From Streptantibioticus rubrisoli (GTDB lineage Bacteria; Actinomycetota; Actinomycetes; Streptomycetales; Streptomycetaceae): DNA of 64,000 nt. Under the pieces are notes generated by a model. That model was not told where the DNA came from. It made no database searches and saw nothing but the letters and a program-made list of their open reading frames with translations. The translations under genes and the position numbers were made by a program. Location of the stretch: positions 86,239-150,238 of the forward strand of contig NZ_JANFNH010000010.1 in NCBI RefSeq assembly GCF_024436055.1. Reading direction: 5' to 3'. Below, piece by piece: positions 16,901 to 25,687 of this stretch (positions within the stretch are counted from its first letter, which is position 1; each line of letters opens with the position of its first letter).

Positions 16901-17403
16901 GCGGTGAGCGCGGGCAGCCCCTTGGTGAGCGCCGGATACGGGCCGGGGGCGGCCTGGAGCACTCGGGCGGCCAGTTGGTACCGGGTGGCGTCGGCCAGCA
17001 GCCGGGCGTCGGGCTCAAGGCCGATGCGCAGTCCATGGTCTTTCAGCAGTTGTCCGGCGAAGGCGTGATACGTGGAGATTCGCGGATCTCCAGGCATCTC
17101 GTCCGGATTCGCCGGATCCGGGTCGGTAATGCCCGCCTGTACCAGTGCCTTGCGCACCCGCTCGGACAGCTCGCCCGCCGCCTTGTTGGTGAACGTCAGC
17201 CCCAGCACCTGCTCGGGCGCGACCTGCCCGGTGCCGACCAGCCAGACCACCCGCGCCGCCATCACGGTGGTCTTCCCCGACCCGGCCCCGGCCACGATGA
17301 CGTTCGGGGCGAGGGGTGCGGTGATACACGCCATCTGCTCCGCGGTGAACGGGATGCCGAGGAGCTCCTTGAGCTGCTCGGGGTCGGTGATACGGGAAGA
17401 CAC
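13906..17403 (-). CDS. adnB: AdnB subunit of the AdnAB helicase-nuclease
   Basis: An 1165-residue protein: UvrD-like motor plus C-terminal RecB-type nuclease. Walker A is GAGSGKT near residue 40, and motif II is VVLLDEYQDTS. The nuclease has GRIDAVYRD and EVIDWKTG, supplying the Asp and the D-x-K triad. A long acidic Asp/Pro-rich linker (DDFDGFAPQ onward) joins the two halves. With AdnA it resects double-strand breaks in actinobacteria in place of RecBCD. GTG at 17403 is the start with the best homology; the frame is open to 17490. It follows adnA by 47 bases. Confidence 0.9.
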   Translation of the reverse strand: MSSRITDPEQLKELLGIPFTAEQMACITAPLAPNVIVAGAGSGKTTVMAARVVWLVGTGQVAPEQVLGLTFTNKAAGELSERVRKALVQAGITDPDPANPDEMPGDPRISTYHAFAGQLLKDHGLRIGLEPDARLLADATRYQLAARVLQAAPGPYPALTKGLPALTADLLALDGELSEHLVPVPRLRDHDAALTERLDQLDPDRRGFAWVREVAPAVRARADLAGLVLVYREQKSQRGLIDFGDQIALSATLALTHPEVGALLREEFAVVLLDEYQDTSVAQRLLLAGLFGDGTGHPVAAVGDPCQAIYGWRGASVANLDDFPTHFRAADGTLARRYSLSENRRSGGRLLDFANELAAPLRGRHAGVAALRPAPGAERDGVVRCALLGTLREEIDWLADSIRHLVATGTPPGEIAVLCRTTGQFADIHAALVARDVPVEVVGLSGLLHLPEVADLVATCQVLHDPTANSALVRLLTGPRWRIGPRDLALLGRRARLLVRYGSADGEQDRLAQAVEGVDPAEVVSLADALETFLDAQQPDDGLPFSPEARERFARFAAEMRDLRRSLAEPLMDVLHRVLAVTGLEVELSASPQALAARRRETLRSFLDIAANFASLDGDATLLAFLAFLRTAERFEKGLDGSLPGGENTVKVLTAHKSKGLEWDVVAVPGLVRDAFPSTKVRELWPWQGKVLPHSLRGDAATLPDVGEWTKRGLDEFKSAMKEHNSTEELRLGYVTFTRPRSLLLASGHWWGPTQKKRRGPSDFLLRLRAHCEAGHGEIEHWADEPATDAENPALEADTDHAWPLPLDPEALERRRQAAKTVLALLDAPTDQGGGHDPQWPPVVGDDFDGFAPQDAFEAAPPDEDFLDSPPDDEFDGLLPEDEHPLDGEWDDWSTNRPIPAQVDHSPDHAPAADPAPGAREHPPSGPAAGPALSPEEARLVESWDRDLGALAGELRRARSTVREVPVPRSLSASQLLRLAADPDDFARELARPMPREPRPEARRGTLFHAWVESRFEELPLIGLDELTGVEPDGDQEVADERDLAALKEAYLRTPYAQRTPYRVEAPFELVLAGRVVRGRIDAVYRDGDGFEVIDWKTGRRPTADPLQLAVYRLAWAEQHGLPPERVTAAFVHVRTGQVVRPAALPDRPALERLLRGELAEDPAG

Positions 17404-17450
17404 CCCAGTGAGGCTAACGGGCACCACTGACAGTCGGCGCCGATCGCCCG

Positions 17451-20400
17451 TTACTCCACCACCTGCCGCCCCTCGGGCCGGGCGCTGCACGCCCGGCGGA
17501 ACGAGCAGCGTTCGCAGTGCTGGCCCGGGGTGGGGGTGAAACGTTCGTCCAGGACCCGGCCCGCGGCGGTGACCAGGAGGTCGGCAGCCCAGTCGCCGTC
17601 CAGCGGTGGTTGCGCCTGCACCTTCGGCAGGGCGTCGCCGCCCTCCTTGCGTACCGCTCCCTGGCGCAGGTGCACCAGCTCCGCGCCGCCTGGCCGGGTT
17701 CCGTGGTCGCCCAACGCGCCTTCGCGGACGGCGAGTTGGTAGACGGCGAGCTGCGGGTGCCGGGCGACCTCCGCGGCGGTCGGCGGGGTTCCCTTGCCGG
17801 TCTTGAAGTCGACCACGTACAGGCTGCCTTCGGCGTCCCGTTCCACCCGGTCCATGCTGCCGCGGATCCGCACCGCGTACTGGCCCGCCTCAAGGGTGAC
17901 GTCGAAGCCGTGCTCCGAGGCGACCGGTTCCCGGCCGCGCTCCATGACGTGCCAGCGCAGGAAGCGCTCCAGCGCGGCCCGCGCCTGCTCCCGTTCCTGC
18001 CGCGACTTCCAGGGCGCGTCGAAGGCGAGCGCGTCCCAGACCGAGTCCAGCCGCGCCATCAGCACGTCGAGCGCGGCCGGGCTACGCCCGGTGGCGACCT
18101 CGTCGGCGAGCACATGGACGACGTTGCCGAAGCCCTGGGCGGCGGTCGACGGGTCGTCGGCCCGCACCTCCCGGCCGAGGAACCACTGCAGCGCACAGGT
18201 GTTGACGAGCTGGTCCAGCGCGCTGCCGGACAGCGTCAGCGGCCGGTCCCGGTCACGCAGCGGGGCGGTGGCGCGGGTCGGCTCATTAAGTCCCCACCAG
18301 CGTTCCGGATGGGCGGCCGGCACCAGGGGGTACCCCTCGTCATCGCGCAGTGCCGCCAGCCGGGCCAGCCGGGTGGCGGCCGCGGCGCGCAGCGCGGGGG
18401 AGGCGGCGGGGTCGACGGTGGTGGCGCGCAGTTCGGCGACGAGCGCGGCCACCGAGAGCAGCCGGCGGGGCCGGTGCGTCACGTCAAGCGGCTCCACGCC
18501 AAGTTCCGACAGGAAGCGGGACGGCTGGTCACCGTCGTCCGCCGGGGCCTTGACCGCGGTGACGACGAGCCGCTCCTTGGCGCGGGTGCAGGCGACGTAG
18601 AACAGCCGCCGCTCCTCGGCGAGCAGGGCGCCCGGCGGAAGCGGTTCGGCGAGCCCGTCGCGGCCGATCCGGTCCGCCTCAAGCAGTGAGCCACGGCGCC
18701 GCAGGTCGGGCCACAGGCCCTCCTGTACGCCCGCCACGACCACCAGCCGCCACTCAAGTCCCTTGCTGCGGTGGGCGGTCATCAAACTGGCCGCCTCCGG
18801 GCGGACGGCCCTGCGGGACAGCACGTCCGCCGCGATGTCCTGCGCGTCCAGTTCCTCAAGGAAGTTCAGCGCGCCCCGACCGCCGGTGCGCTGCTCGGCA
18901 CGGGCCACGGTCTCGAACAGCGCGCAGACCGCGTCGAGGTCCCGGTCGGCGTTACGGCCCGCCGCGCCGCCGCGCAGTGCGGCGCGCTCCAGCCGCTCCG
19001 GCCACGAGGTGCCGGACCATAGGCACCACAGCGCCGCCTCCGCGGTACCGCCACGGGCGAGGATCCCGCGCGCCTGCCGCAGCAGCCCGCCCAACTGCTG
19101 GGCGCGCCTGGCGTACCCGGGGTCATGCGCCACCAGCAGCTCCGGCCGCGCCAGCGCCTCCGTGATCAGCACGTCCGACGGCCGGGGCACCGCTCGTCCG
19201 GCGGCCCGCTCCTCCTCCCGCAACGCCCGCCCCAGGCGCCGCAGTTCGGCGGCGTCCATACCGCCGAGGGGCGAGGTGAGGAGGGTCAGGGCGTCCTCTA
19301 CGGGGAGCCAGGCGGGTTCCGGCTCGGCGGTGGCGGGGGCGTCGGGCTCCGCCGTTGCCGGGACGGGGACCTCCAGGGCCGCATCGGGCGCCGCCGCTTG
19401 GGGGGCGGCGGCGTCGGGCCCCGCGTTCGCCGGAACGGCAACCTCCGGTTCGGCGGCCGCCGCAGGCGCCCACGGCGCGCCCGCCTCGCGGGGCGCGGGG
19501 ACGGCCGAGGTGTCGCCGCCCTCCGCCAGCACCGCGTTCGCCGCGACCCGTAGCGCCAGCAGCAGCGGGGCCACCGCTGGTTCCTGGCGCAGCGGAAGGT
19601 CGTCACCGGTGATCACCACGGGGACGCCCGCGGTGGTCAGGGCGCGGCGCAGCGCGGGAAGGGAGCGCGCGCCCGCGCGCACCAGTACCGCCATCTCCCG
19701 CCACGGAACGCCATCTTCCAGGTGTGCCCGGCGCAGGATGTCGGCGATGTTGTCGGTCTCGGCGCCCGGCGTCGGGTACGTGACGACCGCCACGCTCCCA
19801 CCGTCCCGTACCGCCGTCAGCTCGCGATGAGCGCGTACCGCCTCCGCCGGGAGGCGGGTGAGCGGCATCCGGCGGGTGATCAGGCGGGTCGCGGCCAGCA
19901 GGTCGGCGCCCGCGCGCCGGGAGACGCCGAGCACCTGGACGGGGGCCGGGCGGCCGTCCGCGCGGCGGAAGTCGGTCGGGAAGTCAAGGATGCCGCCCAC
20001 GTCCGCGCCCCGGAACGCGTAGATGGACTGGTCGGGATCGCCGAACGCCACCAAGGTGCGGCCGCCGCCCGCGATCGCCCGCAGCAGCCGCAACTGCGCG
20101 GCGTCGGTGTCCTGGTACTCGTCGACGAACACCGCGTCGTACCGCCCGCTGTCCGGACCCAGCCGTTCCGCCAGCAGGGCCGCGCGGTGCACCAACTCCG
20201 CGTAGTCGATGGCCCCTTGGGCATCCAGTACATCGAGGTACTCGGCAAGGAAACCGGCCGCCGCCGCCCAGTCCGGCCGCCCGGCCCTGGCCGCGAAGGC
20301 GGTCAGCTGATCGGGTCCGAGGCCCAGCTCACGGCTGCGCGCCAGGACCGCCCGCACCTCGTCCGCGAAGCCCCGGGTGGTCAGGCAGGCGCGCAGCTCG

Positions 20401-20909
20401 TCCGGCCAGCGCACCGAGCCCAGGCCCGCCCGCTCCAGCTCGACCTGCCCGGCCAGCAGGTCCCGTACCGCCAGGTCCTGCTCGGGGCCGGACAGCAGGC
20501 GCAGCGGGTACGCGAACAGCTCGGGGTCCTGGTGGGCGCGGACGAACCCGTAGGCGAACGAGTGGAAGGTGGTGGCGCGGGGCGCGCCCACACCGCCGAG
20601 CCGGGCCGCGATACGGTCGCGCAGTTCGACGGCGGCCCTGCGGCTGAAGGTCAGCACCAGGATCCGCTCGGGGTCGGTGCCCTGGCGCACCCGCTGCGCC
20701 ACCGCCTCCACCAGCGTCGTCGTCTTTCCGGTGCCGGGACCGGCGAGCACCAGAAGCGGTCCGTCCGCGTGGTCAACCACCGCGCCCTGCCTGGCGTCCA
20801 GAACAGGGAGCGCGGACGGTTCCGGACGGGTGCGGACCAACCGGTAGCCGCCGACGGCCGCGGTACGGGCGGGCCGGTCGGCGGTGGGACGAGTGGACGA
20901 GGAGGTCAC
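17451..20909 (-). CDS. adnA: AdnA subunit of the AdnAB helicase-nuclease
   Basis: An 1152-residue protein with UvrD-like motor motifs (PGTGKTT near residue 58, FVDEYQDTD, GDPDQSIYAF) and a C-terminal nuclease (GSMDRVERD, VVDFKTG). Cysteines in LVNTCALQWFL and CERCSFRRAC match the AddB-type Fe-S cluster pattern, which is why I call this the A subunit. A low-complexity Ala/Pro/Glu-rich insert of about 70 residues interrupts the middle of the motor. The GTG start opens MTSSSTRPTADRP. The 285 bases upstream contain no further gene that I can see. Confidence 0.9.
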   Translation of the reverse strand: MTSSSTRPTADRPARTAAVGGYRLVRTRPEPSALPVLDARQGAVVDHADGPLLVLAGPGTGKTTTLVEAVAQRVRQGTDPERILVLTFSRRAAVELRDRIAARLGGVGAPRATTFHSFAYGFVRAHQDPELFAYPLRLLSGPEQDLAVRDLLAGQVELERAGLGSVRWPDELRACLTTRGFADEVRAVLARSRELGLGPDQLTAFAARAGRPDWAAAAGFLAEYLDVLDAQGAIDYAELVHRAALLAERLGPDSGRYDAVFVDEYQDTDAAQLRLLRAIAGGGRTLVAFGDPDQSIYAFRGADVGGILDFPTDFRRADGRPAPVQVLGVSRRAGADLLAATRLITRRMPLTRLPAEAVRAHRELTAVRDGGSVAVVTYPTPGAETDNIADILRRAHLEDGVPWREMAVLVRAGARSLPALRRALTTAGVPVVITGDDLPLRQEPAVAPLLLALRVAANAVLAEGGDTSAVPAPREAGAPWAPAAAAEPEVAVPANAGPDAAAPQAAAPDAALEVPVPATAEPDAPATAEPEPAWLPVEDALTLLTSPLGGMDAAELRRLGRALREEERAAGRAVPRPSDVLITEALARPELLVAHDPGYARRAQQLGGLLRQARGILARGGTAEAALWCLWSGTSWPERLERAALRGGAAGRNADRDLDAVCALFETVARAEQRTGGRGALNFLEELDAQDIAADVLSRRAVRPEAASLMTAHRSKGLEWRLVVVAGVQEGLWPDLRRRGSLLEADRIGRDGLAEPLPPGALLAEERRLFYVACTRAKERLVVTAVKAPADDGDQPSRFLSELGVEPLDVTHRPRRLLSVAALVAELRATTVDPAASPALRAAAATRLARLAALRDDEGYPLVPAAHPERWWGLNEPTRATAPLRDRDRPLTLSGSALDQLVNTCALQWFLGREVRADDPSTAAQGFGNVVHVLADEVATGRSPAALDVLMARLDSVWDALAFDAPWKSRQEREQARAALERFLRWHVMERGREPVASEHGFDVTLEAGQYAVRIRGSMDRVERDAEGSLYVVDFKTGKGTPPTAAEVARHPQLAVYQLAVREGALGDHGTRPGGAELVHLRQGAVRKEGGDALPKVQAQPPLDGDWAADLLVTAAGRVLDERFTPTPGQHCERCSFRRACSARPEGRQVVE

Positions 20910-21194
20910 GTGGATCGGCGGTTCCGGTTCCGTGCGGGGTGGTACTGGGCGCGTTGGCGCGGTTCGCGGACAGCCCCCGACGCTACGCGACGCGCCTTGG
21001 ACGGTTCATCGCGGCTCTCCGCCTCAGCCTGCTCCCACGACCGCTCCGGCGTCCCGGAAACCCCGCGACGATCATCAGCCTCACTCGTTCGGGGGCGGCG
21101 CCGGGCGCTGACCTGGGCCGCTACTCCGTACGGGCGGCGGCTGGCATGCCGGGCGCCCGAATGGCGGAAGCTGGATGGTGTGAGCAGCCGGTCG

Positions 21195-21584
21195 TCAGCC
21201 GCCCCCGCCCGTCCCGCGTGCCGGGCTCTGCGCCGCGCGGCCGTCCCAGCGGGCCCGTGCCATGTCCAGCCTCGGTATGTGGCCGTCGGCGGAGCGCGCG
21301 GCGGAGCGCAGCGGGGTGCCCTCCTCGCGGTACCGCGCGAGCGCGCGCAGCTCGTGTCCGGGCAGCAGCACACCGTCCGCCCGCACCACGCGCCACCAGG
21401 GCACCGCGCCGCCGTACAGCGCCATCACCCGGCCCACCTGCCGGGGTCCTCCCTCCTCCAGCCACTCCGCGACGTCGCCGTAGGTCATCACCCTGCCGGG
21501 CGGAATCAGTTCGGCGACGCCGAGCACGCGCTCCGCGTATTCGGGGAGCTGGGCGGGCTCCTCCAGGAACCGGTTCTCGCTCAT
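21195..21584 (-). CDS. Alkyltransferase-like protein (MGMT family without the acceptor cysteine)
   Basis: A 129-residue protein of the O6-alkylguanine-DNA alkyltransferase DNA-binding domain family. Helix-turn-helix residues are seen in RVMTYGDVAEWL. The active-site PCHRV of the true enzymes is replaced by PWWRVV, so the alkyl-accepting cysteine is missing, as in Atl proteins. Such proteins flag bulky alkyl lesions for nucleotide excision repair instead of repairing them. ATG at 21584 has GAGG nine bases upstream. It stands 5' of adnA on the same strand. Confidence 0.85.
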   Translation of the reverse strand: MSENRFLEEPAQLPEYAERVLGVAELIPPGRVMTYGDVAEWLEEGGPRQVGRVMALYGGAVPWWRVVRADGVLLPGHELRALARYREEGTPLRSAARSADGHIPRLDMARARWDGRAAQSPARGTGGGG

Positions 21585-21757
21585 GCCGCCCATCCTCGCG
21601 CAACCCACCGACAACCCCGGAGGTTTTCCACAGGGCGGTCCGGCGGCCGAGCGGTGCGGCACGTGGACGCATACCATCCGGGGTGCGCGCCCTCGAAATG
21701 CACCCTCATGCCCCCTTACGAGGTCCGGTCATGCCACCATCTTCCGGGCGGTGACTG

Positions 21758-24730
21758 GTGATACGAGATCAAGAACCAACGGCCGGAGAGCTGGGCGACA
21801 AGGCGCAGGACGCACTCCGCGCCTCTTCAGGGCTGCCCGCGACCATGGCGACGGGTAGCCCCGAGGGACCCGATACCCCCGAGCGGCCCGACCCGGACCC
21901 GGCGGACGCTGACGCCGCGCCCCCGCCCCCGGAGCGGACCAGCCCGCCCCCGCCCGCGGACCGCGCAGACGACGTGGAGCGCGCAGACGACGTGGGCCGC
22001 GCAGACGACGTGGAGCGCGCCGACCATCCCCCGAATCCGGAACCGCCCGCGAGCCCCGCGACCGAGGCCGTACAGGCCGCCACCGCCCCCCAGCGGCACC
22101 CGGCGGGAGCGGCGCACCCGCCGACCGGCGCGCACCCGGTGAGCGGGCAGCCCGCCGTGGAGCACGTCGACGAGCTCGCGGGCGACGAACCGCTGCTGGC
22201 CGCCCGGGTGCACCGTCCGGTGGACCTGCTCAGGTTCCTGATGGGCATCCTCGGCGTCGGCCTGGTCCTGGCGGTCGCCGGTTTCGCGCACGCCACCACC
22301 GCCGGAGTCGCCAACGACATCGCCAACGGCGCCCGGCACGCGCCGTCCATCCTCACCAGCATCGCCGGGTTCACCGCGAGCGTCGCGGTGCTGATCGTGC
22401 CGGTCGCGTTCGCCGTGGAGCGGCTGATCAAACGGGACGGGCTACGGGTCGCCGACGGTGTGCTGGCGGCCGTGCTCGCCCATGGCGTCTCGCTCGCCGG
22501 TGACCTGTGGGTGACCAACTCCGCGCCCTCGGCGATCCGTGACGCGCTCACCAGGACCGCGCCCAGCGGCGGCATCACCGACCCGGTGCACGGCTATCTG
22601 GCGCCGGTCATCGCCTACATGACGGCGGTGGGCATGGCCCGTCGGCCGCGGTGGCGGGTGGCGCTGTGGTTCGTGCTGGTGCTGGACTCCTTCGCGGTGC
22701 TGGTCGGCGGCTACACCACACCGTTCTCGATCATCGCGACCGTGCTGATCGGCTGGACCGTCGCCTACGGCACCGTCTACGCGGTCGGCTCGCCCAACGT
22801 CCGGCCCACCGGGCGGACGCTGATGGCCGGTCTGCAGCGGCTCGGTTTCAACCCGGTCACCGCGCAGCGGCTGGACGACGGCCCGGAGGCGCCGGACTCC
22901 GAACGCGGTCGCCGCTATCTGGTGACCCTGGAGAACGCCGTTCCGCTGGACATCACCGTGGTCGACCGCGAGCAGCAGGCGCACGGCTTCTTCTACCGGG
23001 TCTGGAGACGGCTGCAACTGCGCGGCGTCAACGAGCAGCGCAACAGCCTGCAGTCGCTGCGCCAGGCACTTGAACAGGAGGCGCTGCTCGCCTACGCCGC
23101 GATCTCCGCCGGGGCGCACGCCCCGAAGCTCATCGCCACCTCCGAACTGGGCCCGGACGCGGTGATGCTGGTCTACGAGCACATCGACGGCCGCTCCCTG
23201 GACACCCTCGGCGACGAGGAGATCACGGACGCGGTGCTGGACGGCGCCTGGCGGCAGGTCAAGGCACTGCAGTCGCGTCGCATTTCGCACCGCCGACTGG
23301 TCGGCGAGTCCCTGCTGGTGGATCGTTCCGGCACGATCTACCTGACCGATCTGCGCAGTGGTGAGATCGCGGCGGGCGACATCGTGCTGCGAATGGACAT
23401 CGCCCAGCTGCTGACCACCTTCGCGCTGCGGGTCGGCCCGCAGCGGTCCGTGGCCTCCGCCGTGCGGGTGCTCGGCCCGGAAGCGGTGGCGGACAGCCTG
23501 CCGCTGCTGCAACCGATCGCACTCAGCCGCTCCACCCGCGCCACCTTGCGGCAGCTCGCCAAGGAGCGGGCGGAGCGCGAGCGCGCCGCCGTCATCGAGG
23601 CCACCCGCAAGAAGACCGTGGAGCCCGTCCAGGTCTCCGGGGACCGCAAGCTCGCCAAGGCGCAGCGCAAGGCCGAGAAGGAGGCCGAGAAGCGCGCCAT
23701 GGAGGAGGCGCTGGAGGCGGCCCGCGAGGAGGACCTGCTGTCGCAGATAAGGCAGCAGGTGTTGCAGATCCGGCCGCAGGCGCCCGTGCAGCCGGCCCGG
23801 CTGGAGCGCTTCAAGGCCCGCACCCTGTTCAGCTACATCGCCGGTGCGGTCGCCGGGTACTTCCTGCTCTCCCAGTTCGCCCAGCTCAAGTGGGGCGATC
23901 TGATCAGCCACGCCAACTGGGCCTGGGCGCTGGCGGTGTTGGCGCTGTCCGCGCTGACGTACATCCCGGCGGCGATGACCCTGCTGGGCTTCGTCCCGGA
24001 AAAGGTGCCGTTCGGCCGTACCGTGATGGCGCAGGTGGCGGGGAACTTCGTCAAGCTGGTGGCGCCCGCCGCGGTCGGCGGTGTGGCGCTCAACACCCGC
24101 TTCCTGCAGCGCAACGGCGTCCGCCCGGGCCTGGCGGTGGCCAGCGTCGGCGCCTCCCAACTGGCCTCGCTCAGCGGCCACATCATGCTGCTGGCGGCGT
24201 TCGGCTATCTGACCGGGACCCAGCAGACGCCGTCGCTGTCGACCTCCCGGACGGTGATCGCCGGGCTGCTGACCGCCGCCGTGCTGGTGCTGGTCGTCAC
24301 GGCGGTCCCGCAGTTGCGCAAGTTCGTCTCCAGCCGACTGCGGTCGCTGTTCGCCGGTGTCGTGCCGCGCATGCTCGACCTGCTGCAGCGGCCGAAGAAG
24401 CTGGCCACCGGCGTGGCCGGTGTGCTGCTGCTGACGCTGGTGAACGTGGCGTGCCTGGACGCGGCGGTCCGCACCTTCGGCGACACCTCGCTGAGCTTCG
24501 CGAACATCGCGGTGGTCTTCCTCACCGCCAACGCCGTGGGTTCGGCGATTCCCACCCCGGGCGGTGTCGGCGCCATCGAGACGACGACCTCCACCGCTTT
24601 GATCATCTTGGGCATGCCCGGCGGGCAGGCGCTCTCCGCCGTGCTGTTGTTCAGGCTCGCCACTTTCTGGCTGCCGGTCCTGCCCGGCTGGCTCGCCTTC
24701 ACCCACCTGACCCGCAAGGGCTTGCTATAG
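21758..24730 (+). CDS. Flippase-like (UPF0104/LPG-synthase TM) membrane protein with degenerate kinase domain
   Basis: A 990-residue protein. Residues 1-140 are disordered and acidic, with repeated DDVERA/DDVGRA units. About residues 150-340 contain four membrane helices. About 380-590 resemble an ABC1/APH kinase lobe, but the catalytic loop reads HRRL instead of HxD and the metal site DLR instead of DFG. A charged coiled coil (AKAQRKAEKEAEKRA) follows, then eight membrane helices of the UPF0104 family ending LTRKGLL. Related domains move or modify lipids. The GTG at 21758 has a weak ribosome site, and ATG at 21845 is an alternative. Confidence 0.8.
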   Translation: MIRDQEPTAGELGDKAQDALRASSGLPATMATGSPEGPDTPERPDPDPADADAAPPPPERTSPPPPADRADDVERADDVGRADDVERADHPPNPEPPASPATEAVQAATAPQRHPAGAAHPPTGAHPVSGQPAVEHVDELAGDEPLLAARVHRPVDLLRFLMGILGVGLVLAVAGFAHATTAGVANDIANGARHAPSILTSIAGFTASVAVLIVPVAFAVERLIKRDGLRVADGVLAAVLAHGVSLAGDLWVTNSAPSAIRDALTRTAPSGGITDPVHGYLAPVIAYMTAVGMARRPRWRVALWFVLVLDSFAVLVGGYTTPFSIIATVLIGWTVAYGTVYAVGSPNVRPTGRTLMAGLQRLGFNPVTAQRLDDGPEAPDSERGRRYLVTLENAVPLDITVVDREQQAHGFFYRVWRRLQLRGVNEQRNSLQSLRQALEQEALLAYAAISAGAHAPKLIATSELGPDAVMLVYEHIDGRSLDTLGDEEITDAVLDGAWRQVKALQSRRISHRRLVGESLLVDRSGTIYLTDLRSGEIAAGDIVLRMDIAQLLTTFALRVGPQRSVASAVRVLGPEAVADSLPLLQPIALSRSTRATLRQLAKERAERERAAVIEATRKKTVEPVQVSGDRKLAKAQRKAEKEAEKRAMEEALEAAREEDLLSQIRQQVLQIRPQAPVQPARLERFKARTLFSYIAGAVAGYFLLSQFAQLKWGDLISHANWAWALAVLALSALTYIPAAMTLLGFVPEKVPFGRTVMAQVAGNFVKLVAPAAVGGVALNTRFLQRNGVRPGLAVASVGASQLASLSGHIMLLAAFGYLTGTQQTPSLSTSRTVIAGLLTAAVLVLVVTAVPQLRKFVSSRLRSLFAGVVPRMLDLLQRPKKLATGVAGVLLLTLVNVACLDAAVRTFGDTSLSFANIAVVFLTANAVGSAIPTPGGVGAIETTTSTALIILGMPGGQALSAVLLFRLATFWLPVLPGWLAFTHLTRKGLL

Positions 24731-24780
24731 ACCTTCCTACGACGGGCATGGCACCTGCCGGTCTCATCACCCGAACTTTG

Positions 24781-24824
24781 TTGCAGATGCGAGCGCCGCG
24801 GTTCTAACGTGCCGCATATGCGGC
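24781..24824 (+). promoter_or_regulatory. Promoter of modABC with a palindrome at the start site
   Basis: TTGCAG (24781-24786) and TAACGT (24805-24810) are 18 bases apart and look like a housekeeping promoter. A perfect 14-base palindrome, GCCGCATATGCGGC (24811-24824), lies over the expected start of transcription and is a candidate operator. An ATG inside the palindrome (24818) opens a 19-codon frame to 24877, so the transcript could begin with a leaderless mini-ORF before modA. Confidence 0.55.
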
Positions 24825-24898
24825 CCTACACCACCGGCCGGGCGGCCCGAGGGGGCCGCACCATCGACCGCACCTGACGTGCAGCCCGGAGTCCCGCC

Positions 24899-25687
24899 AT
24901 GCCTCAGACCTTCGCCCGCCGTGTCGCCCTGCCGCCCGTCGCCGCCGCCCTGCTGCTGCCGCTGGCCGCCTGCGGCGGTGGCAAGTCCGACGCCTCCAGC
25001 TCGCCCAGTGGCAGCGGCGGCAAGACCACCATCACCGTGCTCGCCGCCGCCTCGCTGACCGACGTGTTCAAGGCCGAGCGCGCCGCGTACGAGAAGGCCC
25101 ACCCCGGCATCACGGTCAAGTTCTCCTTCGCCGGCTCCCAGGACCTCGCCGCCCAGGTCAGCCAGGGCGCCCCGGCCGACGCGCTGGTCACCGCGGACAC
25201 CAAGACCATGGACGGCGTGAAGAAGGACACCGGCACTCCGACGGTGATCGCCAGGAACCGGCTCACCATCGCCACCGCGCCGGGCAACCCCAAGAAGATC
25301 CACGGCCTGGGCGACCTGGCGAACCCGGGCCTGAAGGTGGTGCTCGCCGCCAAGCAGGTGCCGGTCGGCAACTACGGCGACAAGGTGCTGGCCGCCCAGC
25401 ATGTGAACGTCAAGCCGGTCTCCGAGGAGGCCAGCGTGCGCGCCGTGCTGACCAAGGTGGAGCTCGGCGAGGCCGACGCGGGCATCGTCTACGTCACCGA
25501 CGCGCAGTCCGCCAAGGGCAAGGTCGGCACCGTCAGCATCCCTGACGCGCAGAACGCGATCGCCTCCTACCCGGCCGCCACTCTCAACGGCTCCCAACAC
25601 GCCGCCGCGGCGGCGGACTTCGTCAAGTGGCTCAGCTCCCCGCAGGCCCAGTCGATCCTGCGCTCGGCGGGCTTCCAGCAGCCATGA
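24899..25687 (+). CDS. modA: Molybdate ABC transporter substrate-binding lipoprotein ModA
   Basis: A 262-residue lipoprotein. The signal peptide ends in the lipobox LAAC at about residues 21-24, followed by a flexible Gly/Ser linker. The mature domain starts TITVLAAASLTDVF, the conserved ModA opening whose Ser and Thr bind oxyanion, and continues with FSFAGSQDLAAQ. It delivers molybdate or tungstate to the membrane partner. The stop overlaps the start of the fused ModBC gene (ATGA). Confidence 0.93.
   Translation: MPQTFARRVALPPVAAALLLPLAACGGGKSDASSSPSGSGGKTTITVLAAASLTDVFKAERAAYEKAHPGITVKFSFAGSQDLAAQVSQGAPADALVTADTKTMDGVKKDTGTPTVIARNRLTIATAPGNPKKIHGLGDLANPGLKVVLAAKQVPVGNYGDKVLAAQHVNVKPVSEEASVRAVLTKVELGEADAGIVYVTDAQSAKGKVGTVSIPDAQNAIASYPAATLNGSQHAAAAADFVKWLSSPQAQSILRSAGFQQP

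Noticed and set aside
22442..24706. A 754-codon minus-strand ORF opposite the flippase-like gene
   Set aside because: Low-complexity Gln/Arg/Gly translation, no ribosome site, and the plus strand has convincing membrane helices.
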